From Kordia zhangzhouensis (lineage in GTDB: Bacteria; Bacteroidota; Bacteroidia; Flavobacteriales; Flavobacteriaceae), in contig NZ_LBMH01000004.1 of assembly GCF_001005305.1 (NCBI RefSeq), positions 310,001 through 374,000 of the forward strand: 64,000 bases of DNA. The letters run 5' to 3'. A model generated the notes under the pieces. The model was not told the origin of the DNA and did no database searches. It saw only the letters and a list, made by a program, of their open reading frames with translations. Made by a program: the position numbers and the translations under genes. Shown piece after piece: positions 59,285 through 64,000 of the stretch. Within the stretch, counting starts at the first letter, position 1; each line of letters starts with the position of its first letter.

Positions 59285-60562
59285 ATGCTACAAAAAAGCA
59301 CGATCAACATTACAGGAATGGGCATTGTTTCTGCTATTGGAGATACTATCAATACTTTTACCAACTCTTTACAACAAGGAATCTCAGGAATACATGCAAC
59401 ACATCCTAAACTAGAACCGAAACTTTCAGTTCAAATAGCTGCAGAGGTTCGCGATTTTTCTTTTAGGGAGAAATTGCAAAACATACCAAACATTCCAGAA
59501 GAAAAGCTTGCTAAAGCAAAACGTTTGGGACAGCGTGCCCCATTTGTCATTCAATCCACTATCTTGGCAGCTTTACAAGCTTGGTCTGCTGCAAATTTGT
59601 TTGAAAAAAAGCTTGCATCTGAGCGAATAGGGTTGGTGGTAGCAGGACAAAATAGTACACAAAAGTATCAATACGACTTACTTTCTCAATTCAAAGAAGA
59701 TCCAGAGTATCTATCGCCAAGATATGCACTAGAGTTTCTAGAAACTAACCAAGTAGGTGTGCTTAGTGAATTGTTCGAAATTGAAGGAGAAGGTGTTGTT
59801 GTGGGCGGAGCTTCTGCTACCGGAAATGTAGGAATCATAAAAGGGTATCAATTACTGGAGTTAGGCATCGTAGACGCTTGTTTAATAGTAGGCGTGCCTG
59901 CTGATTTGTCTCCAATGGATATTCAAGGATTCATCAATATTGGTGCTATGGGCGGAAAAAAATACAATCAACAACCGTCATTAGCATGTCGCCCTTTTGA
60001 TGAAGAACATGAAGGGTTTATCTACGGACAAGCCAGTGCAAGCATCATCTTAGAAACCCAGCAAAGTATTGAAAAAAGAAATGTTGCTTCGTTAGCAGAA
60101 GTTGTGGGGTATGGATACAATTTAGATAAAAATAGTTCTGCCAATCCCAACCTAGAAGGAGAAGAAAAAGCCATGAGAGCTGCGTTGCAAAAAGCAGCAA
60201 TTTCTCTTGAAGATATCAATTATATCAATACGCATGGAAGTTCTTCTCCATTAGGAGATAAAACTGAAGCAGAAGCTATTTACAATGTCTTTTCTAATCA
60301 AATTTCACATCTATACTTAAATGCAACGAAAGGACTTACAGGGCATTGTTTGTATACCGCAGGAATGGTTGAAGCTATTGCAACTGTTGTACAAATGCAA
60401 CACAATTTTTTACATCCCAATATGAATCTAGAAACTCCAATTCGAAAGGATATACAATTCTGTGGAAAAACAGCGATGCACTATACAATCCATACAGCGT
60501 TGAGTAATTCTTTCGGTTTTGGAGGAATCAATACGTCTATTGCATTGAGAAACAACAACTAA
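59285..60562 (+). CDS. Decarboxylating ketosynthase of the HMGS cassette (PksF type, Cys to Ser)
   Basis: A 425-residue FabF-like KS. The nucleophile Cys is replaced by Ser (GGASATG, S177), while both His residues remain (NTHGSSSPLGD and GLTGHCLYTAG). This is the known signature of PksF/CurC-type enzymes, which decarboxylate malonyl on the donor ACP to acetyl and do not condense. It starts 21 bases after the donor ACP gene. Confidence 0.9.
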   Translation: MLQKSTINITGMGIVSAIGDTINTFTNSLQQGISGIHATHPKLEPKLSVQIAAEVRDFSFREKLQNIPNIPEEKLAKAKRLGQRAPFVIQSTILAALQAWSAANLFEKKLASERIGLVVAGQNSTQKYQYDLLSQFKEDPEYLSPRYALEFLETNQVGVLSELFEIEGEGVVVGGASATGNVGIIKGYQLLELGIVDACLIVGVPADLSPMDIQGFINIGAMGGKKYNQQPSLACRPFDEEHEGFIYGQASASIILETQQSIEKRNVASLAEVVGYGYNLDKNSSANPNLEGEEKAMRAALQKAAISLEDINYINTHGSSSPLGDKTEAEAIYNVFSNQISHLYLNATKGLTGHCLYTAGMVEAIATVVQMQHNFLHPNMNLETPIRKDIQFCGKTAMHYTIHTALSNSFGFGGINTSIALRNNN

Positions 60563-60585
60563 AAAATCAACTAAAAAATAAAAAA

Positions 60586-61710
60586 ATGAAGAAAACATAC
60601 TTATTTCCAGGTCAAGGTTCTCAAAAAAGAGGAATGGGAGAAGGACTTTTTGATGAGTTTCCAGAGTTGACTAAGAAAGCCGATAAAATTTTAGGGTACT
60701 CTATCAAAGAGTTGTGTTTGGAAGACCCTAATAAAGAATTAAATCTGACACAATTTACACAACCAGCTCTTTATGTGGTAAATGCTTTATCCTATCAAAA
60801 GAAACTTAAAGATGGGGAAAAAGAGCCAGATTATGTGGCTGGACATAGTCTTGGAGAGTACAATGCTTTACAAGCTGCAGGAGTTTTCAGTTTTGAAAGC
60901 GGATTGAAACTGGTGAAAAAGAGAGGCGAATTGATGAGCCAAGCTAAAAATGGAGGAATGGCAGCAATATTGAATTCTTCTGAAGAGCAAATTCAGGAAA
61001 TTTTGAAGGATGCTAATCTAGAAACCATTGATATCGCAAATTTAAATGCAGCTTCACAAATAGTAATTTCTGGCTTAAAAGAAGATGTAAACAACGCACA
61101 ACCTTTTTTCGAAAAGGCGGGAGTCATGTTTATTCCTCTTAATACAAGTGGTGCTTTTCATTCGCGATATATGAAGGGTGCTGCAGAAGAATTTGAAAAA
61201 TTCCTCAAGAAAAAGCGTTTTTACAAACCAAAAATAGAAGTGATTGCTAACATTACTGGAAAACCTTACGATCATAAAGAAACTGCACAACATTTGGTAG
61301 ATCAATTACATAGTAGTGTACGTTGGTCCGATGGAATGATGTATTTATTGGAACAAGGCGATATGGAGTTTGAAGAACTTGGTGTTGGTGAGGTATTGAC
61401 CAAACTAACAGGGTATATTAAAAGAGATTTCAATAAGAAAGAAAAAGCAGTTCAAGAAGCTCCTAAAAAAGAAGCTCCGAAGGCTACCAAAACAACCAAT
61501 AAAGCCGTAACAAAAAAATCTCAAGATTCGTCTGAGTTAGTTGCGCAGTGGAATGCTTCACATCCAGTAGGAACAAAAGTGAAATCAGATTTTTATGATT
61601 CTGAATTAGAAACTCGTACAAAAGCAATGGTACTATTTGGTCATCGAGCAGCAGTATATATGAAAGGGTACAACGGATATTTCGATTTACGTGAAGTAAC
61701 GCCTGTCTAA
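60586..61710 (+). CDS. Malonyl trans-acyltransferase with C-terminal extension
   Basis: A 374-residue FabD-like protein: GQGSQ, GHSLGEY (S88), the malonyl-binding Arg in KKRGELM (R113) and catalytic His in GAFHSRY (H192). It is the only AT here with all malonyl-specific residues, so it is the likely loader of every extender ACP in trans. FabD is normally about 310 residues. After residue 285 there is a Lys/Ala/Thr-rich linker, then a compact tail of about 60 residues (ELVAQWNASHPVGTKV ... LFGHRAAVYMKGYNG ... FDLREV) that I cannot assign; an interaction domain for the PKS is one possibility. Confidence 0.92.
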   Translation: MKKTYLFPGQGSQKRGMGEGLFDEFPELTKKADKILGYSIKELCLEDPNKELNLTQFTQPALYVVNALSYQKKLKDGEKEPDYVAGHSLGEYNALQAAGVFSFESGLKLVKKRGELMSQAKNGGMAAILNSSEEQIQEILKDANLETIDIANLNAASQIVISGLKEDVNNAQPFFEKAGVMFIPLNTSGAFHSRYMKGAAEEFEKFLKKKRFYKPKIEVIANITGKPYDHKETAQHLVDQLHSSVRWSDGMMYLLEQGDMEFEELGVGEVLTKLTGYIKRDFNKKEKAVQEAPKKEAPKATKTTNKAVTKKSQDSSELVAQWNASHPVGTKVKSDFYDSELETRTKAMVLFGHRAAVYMKGYNGYFDLREVTPV

Positions 61711-61720
61711 ACGCTGTTAC

Positions 61721-62623
61721 ATGCAAAACAAGCTTATATATATTTTTTTAGATGGGGTTGGTTTAGGTGATGAGGTAGCAACCAATCCTTTGGCACAAGT
61801 CAGTATGCCTACACTATCCCAAATTGTAGGTAAAAAACTAATTAGAGATGTAGAAGTACTAACTGAAAATGTACTACTCAAAGGAATTGACGCATGTCTA
61901 GGAGTAAAAGGTGTGCCGCAAAGCGCAACGGGGCAAACATGTTTATTTACTGGCTATAATGCACAGGCATTTTTGGGATATCATTTAATGGCATATCCTA
62001 ATGATGAACTGGTTCAGATTATTGAACAGCGGTCTATTTTTAAATATGCTAATGAACAAGGCTTAACAAACATTTTCGCTAATTCATATACCGATGGATT
62101 TTTCCATTCAAACAATACCTCAAGATATAGTGTTACGACGCGGAGTGTACTAGCTGCCAATAATCGATTCAACACTATGGATGACTTAATGAAAGGAAAA
62201 GCCGTTCATTGGGATATCACAAACAGTACATTACAAGAGCTTCCAAACAATCGCGTACCAGAAGTAAGCCCTTATCAAGCAGGAATCAATTTAAAAAACC
62301 TTACAGACGACTATGACTTGGTTGTATTTGAATGTTTTTTGCCTGACTTGATTGGTCATCGAAAGGATATGGAAAAAGCACGCTGGTTTTTTGAACTATT
62401 CGATGAATTTTTGCGAGGAATATTGTATAACAAACAAGATAATATTCATATATTGATAAGCAGCGATCATGGAAATATAGAAGACCTGTCTTTTGGAGGT
62501 CATAGTATGAATGAAGTCCCATTGTTAGTCATTGGTAAACAAGCACTTCAATTTCAAAATGTATCAAGAATAGACGAGATATTTGACGCTATATTTTCAA
62601 AACTATTTCATGTTAAAAATTAA
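61721..62623 (+). CDS. Alkaline-phosphatase-superfamily metalloenzyme (phosphoglycerate-mutase-like)
   Basis: A 300-residue protein with scattered metal-site motifs of the superfamily: FLDGVGLGD near the N-terminus (Asp ligand), SATGQTCLFTG (Thr as likely nucleophile), PDLIGHRKD (Asp/His ligands), SSDHGNIED and GGHSMNEVP. The superfamily includes phosphatases, phosphomutases and sulfatases. It is ten bases downstream of the trans-AT gene and just before the PPTase, so it is in the operon, but I know of no standard role for it in trans-AT pathways. Confidence 0.8.
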   Translation: MQNKLIYIFLDGVGLGDEVATNPLAQVSMPTLSQIVGKKLIRDVEVLTENVLLKGIDACLGVKGVPQSATGQTCLFTGYNAQAFLGYHLMAYPNDELVQIIEQRSIFKYANEQGLTNIFANSYTDGFFHSNNTSRYSVTTRSVLAANNRFNTMDDLMKGKAVHWDITNSTLQELPNNRVPEVSPYQAGINLKNLTDDYDLVVFECFLPDLIGHRKDMEKARWFFELFDEFLRGILYNKQDNIHILISSDHGNIEDLSFGGHSMNEVPLLVIGKQALQFQNVSRIDEIFDAIFSKLFHVKN

Positions 62624-62642
62624 TTTCTAAGTCATAATAAGT

Positions 62643-63284
62643 TTGGTTGATATCTTTTTCACATCTTTCAAAGAACCTTTAGATGACACTGTGTATTCGG
62701 AGTTTTTGTCATTACTTCCAGAAGATTTACGGAAGCGCAACGCTCGATTCATGCGATGGCAAGATAGGCATGCTAATCTCTTTGGAAAACTACTTTTGAT
62801 AGAAGCTTTAAAACATCATAATATCAATACCAATATATGGAATTTAATTACATATGGAAAACATAAGCGACCGTATTTGACACTTCCTACGTATGATTTT
62901 AATATTTCGCATTCGGGAGATTATGTAATTTGTGCAATAAGTAAAAACATCCAATTAGGTGTTGATATAGAAGAAAACCGAGCAAGAAGGTTCAATCATT
63001 TCGATAATGTAATGACAAAAAAACAGTGGAAAGATATTCAAAGCTCTAACAATCCTATAAGAACATTTTATAAATACTGGACTATCAAAGAAAGTGTAAT
63101 CAAAGCAGATGGAAGAGGGTTTTACATTCCGTTAGATCAACTTGAAATAAGAGACAATACGGTTCAATTTGAAGACAGACTCTGGTTTTTAAACAATCTA
63201 GATTTTGCCGAAGGATACAGTGCAGCTATTGCTACGAGTAAATTGACGACATTCAAAACACATGAGCTAAATTTTTACGAATAA
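62643..63284 (+). CDS. Sfp-type 4'-phosphopantetheinyl transferase
   Basis: A 213-residue protein with the Sfp hallmarks FNISHSGDYVI, LGVDIEENR and WTIKESVIKADGRGF (Mg and CoA-binding Asp/Glu and the Lys of the WxxKES motif). It transfers phosphopantetheine from CoA to the Ser of the 13 PKS ACPs and the donor ACP. No ATG is available at the N-terminus; the frame is closed by a TAA at 62628-62630, so a TTG start at 62643 is the best choice. It is the last gene before the terminator. Confidence 0.9.
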   Translation: MVDIFFTSFKEPLDDTVYSEFLSLLPEDLRKRNARFMRWQDRHANLFGKLLLIEALKHHNINTNIWNLITYGKHKRPYLTLPTYDFNISHSGDYVICAISKNIQLGVDIEENRARRFNHFDNVMTKKQWKDIQSSNNPIRTFYKYWTIKESVIKADGRGFYIPLDQLEIRDNTVQFEDRLWFLNNLDFAEGYSAAIATSKLTTFKTHELNFYE

Positions 63285-63305
63285 AAACCTATGTAAAATG
63301 TATAT

Positions 63306-63333
63306 AAAAGCGTACCAGAGGTACGCTTTTTTT
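63306..63333 (+). terminator. Strong intrinsic terminator of the PKS operon
   Basis: AAAAGCGTACC (63306-63316) pairs perfectly with GGTACGCTTTT (63320-63330) around the 3-base loop AGA, and the T-run continues to 63333. It lies 22 bases after the PPTase stop and marks the probable 3' end of the operon. Confidence 0.9.
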
Positions 63334-63639
63334 AGTTGAAAACAATTGAAAACAAAGAAGGTTGACATAAGCTATATATGAAAATTCAAATTCTAGGAAA
63401 AATATAGAATGCCTAAAACTTTGTAACAGAAACACTTGTGATTTTATAGATAAATTAATAATGACTTTATTTTAAGTTGGCCTATAAAAACTTTATTTTT
63501 GAGAGGCATGGAATACTATCTTCTGACGAAAGAATTACATGTTAAATTCAAAGGGAAATTTAGTGAAAAAGTAAAACCTACCCTTTTGTGTAGCGAATCA
63601 TTCTGTACACAATATTAATTTTGAATAAAAATCATCAAA
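63334..63639 (+). promoter_or_regulatory. Gap between operons with two candidate -7 boxes
   Basis: No coding region seen. TATTTTTG (63494-63501) and TAATTTTG (63616-63623) fit the TAnnTTTG -7 consensus. The second is 17 bases before the next start codon. Neither has a TTTG box at ideal spacing: TTTG at 63585-63588 is about 27 bases upstream of the second. Confidence 0.3.
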
Positions 63640-64000
63640 ATGGAAGATAGATACTCCAGAAATAGAATCTACGTAACGCAAGAAGAACAAAAAATCATCA
63701 AAGAATATCCTATAATTTTAGGAGGTTCTGGTATTGGAAGTGCCATTGCTGAATGCGCTTTGCGATTAGGTTTTGAAAATATCACAATCATTGATGGAGA
63801 TCAAGTGGAAAAGTCAAACTTGAATCGCCAAAATTATACTGAAAATGATATTGGTGTAGACAAAACAGAGGCTATTAAGAAAAGATTATTGGCGATAAAT
63901 GCAAATGCTAATATAAAGGTACACAGTACGTTTTTAACAGTCGAGAACGCAGAAAGCTACATTAAAGGTCACAAAATTGCAATCAACGCTTTAGATTTTA
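63640..64000 (+). CDS. ThiF/HesA/MoeB-type E1-like adenylyltransferase (3' truncated)
   Basis: The first 120 residues are visible. IILGGSGIGSAIAE (about 28-41) is the ATP-binding glycine loop, followed by TIIDGDQVEKSNLNRQ with the Asp and N-R-Q typical of ThiF-family enzymes that adenylate the C-terminus of a small ubiquitin-like or sulfur-carrier protein or a peptide. It lies beyond the terminator with its own possible promoter, so it probably belongs to a separate unit. Its pathway cannot be told from this fragment. Confidence 0.8.
   Translation, partial: MEDRYSRNRIYVTQEEQKIIKEYPIILGGSGIGSAIAECALRLGFENITIIDGDQVEKSNLNRQNYTENDIGVDKTEAIKKRLLAINANANIKVHSTFLTVENAESYIKGHKIAINALDF

Noticed and set aside
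59285-60562. Inactive (pseudo) ketosynthase because the Cys is missing
   Set aside because: Cys-to-Ser with both His kept is the known signature of functional malonyl-ACP decarboxylases in HMGS cassettes, so it is not degenerate.
1-64000. tRNA or rRNA genes, CRISPR arrays, insertion sequences, phage attachment sites
   Set aside because: None seen. Repetition in the window is explained by homologous PKS domains, and I found no transposase, integrase or regularly spaced short repeats.

Overview
The window is AT-rich DNA whose codon use, scarce Shine-Dalgarno sequences and a few TAnnTTTG-type -7 boxes suggest a marine Bacteroidetes, probably Flavobacteriaceae (inference; no rRNA or taxonomic marker is present). 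Nearly all of it (about 3.2-63.3 kb) is one plus-strand biosynthetic locus for a trans-acyltransferase (trans-AT) polyketide. None of the five synthases has an integrated AT. I do not recognise the product.

Layout. 1-2.85 kb: the end of an outer-membrane lipoprotein-sorting-type protein, a short GMC-like flavoprotein and a membrane-anchored START-domain protein. 2.85-3.18 kb: an intergenic leader with three stem-loops. 3.18-54.4 kb: five PKS genes (8038, 3288, 2025, about 2320 and 1347 aa) with 11 KS domains. 54.5-60.6 kb: a complete HMG-CoA-synthase beta-branching cassette (HMGS, ECH1, ECH2, donor ACP, Cys-to-Ser decarboxylating KS) mixed with an AT-like probable acyl hydrolase and a metallo-beta-lactamase-fold hydrolase. 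60.6-63.3 kb: the malonyl trans-AT with a C-terminal extension, an alkaline-phosphatase-superfamily protein and an Sfp-type phosphopantetheinyl transferase. A strong intrinsic terminator closes the operon at 63.31 kb. A truncated ThiF/E1-like gene starts the next unit.

Assembly line read from motifs: Load (adaptor/pseudo-MT-GNAT-ACP); M1 KS-KR-ACP; M2 KS-DH(dead)-KR-ACP; M3 KS-DH-KR-cMT-ACP; M4 KS-DH(dead)-pseudoECH-pseudoECH-ECH-ACP-ACP; M5 KS-DH // KR-ACP; M6 a copy of the M4 layout; M7 KS // DH-KR-ACP; M8 KS-DH(dead)-ACP // ACP; M9 KS-KR-ACP; M10 KS-DH // DH-KR-ACP; M11 a lone terminal KS (// marks a protein boundary). M4, M6 and M8 carry tandem ACPs with the Trp six residues after the pantetheine Ser that marks beta-branching ACPs. 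They alternate with DH-KR modules. The inferred product is therefore a conjugated polyene with beta-alkyl branches every four backbone carbons, an isoprenoid-like spacing, flanked by hydroxylated ends.

Most unusual: two copies of a three-crotonase block, only the last member of which looks catalytic; four modules split across proteins, one with a duplicated-linker scar; a split tandem-DH module; and an assembly line that ends in a bare KS with no thioesterase in the window.
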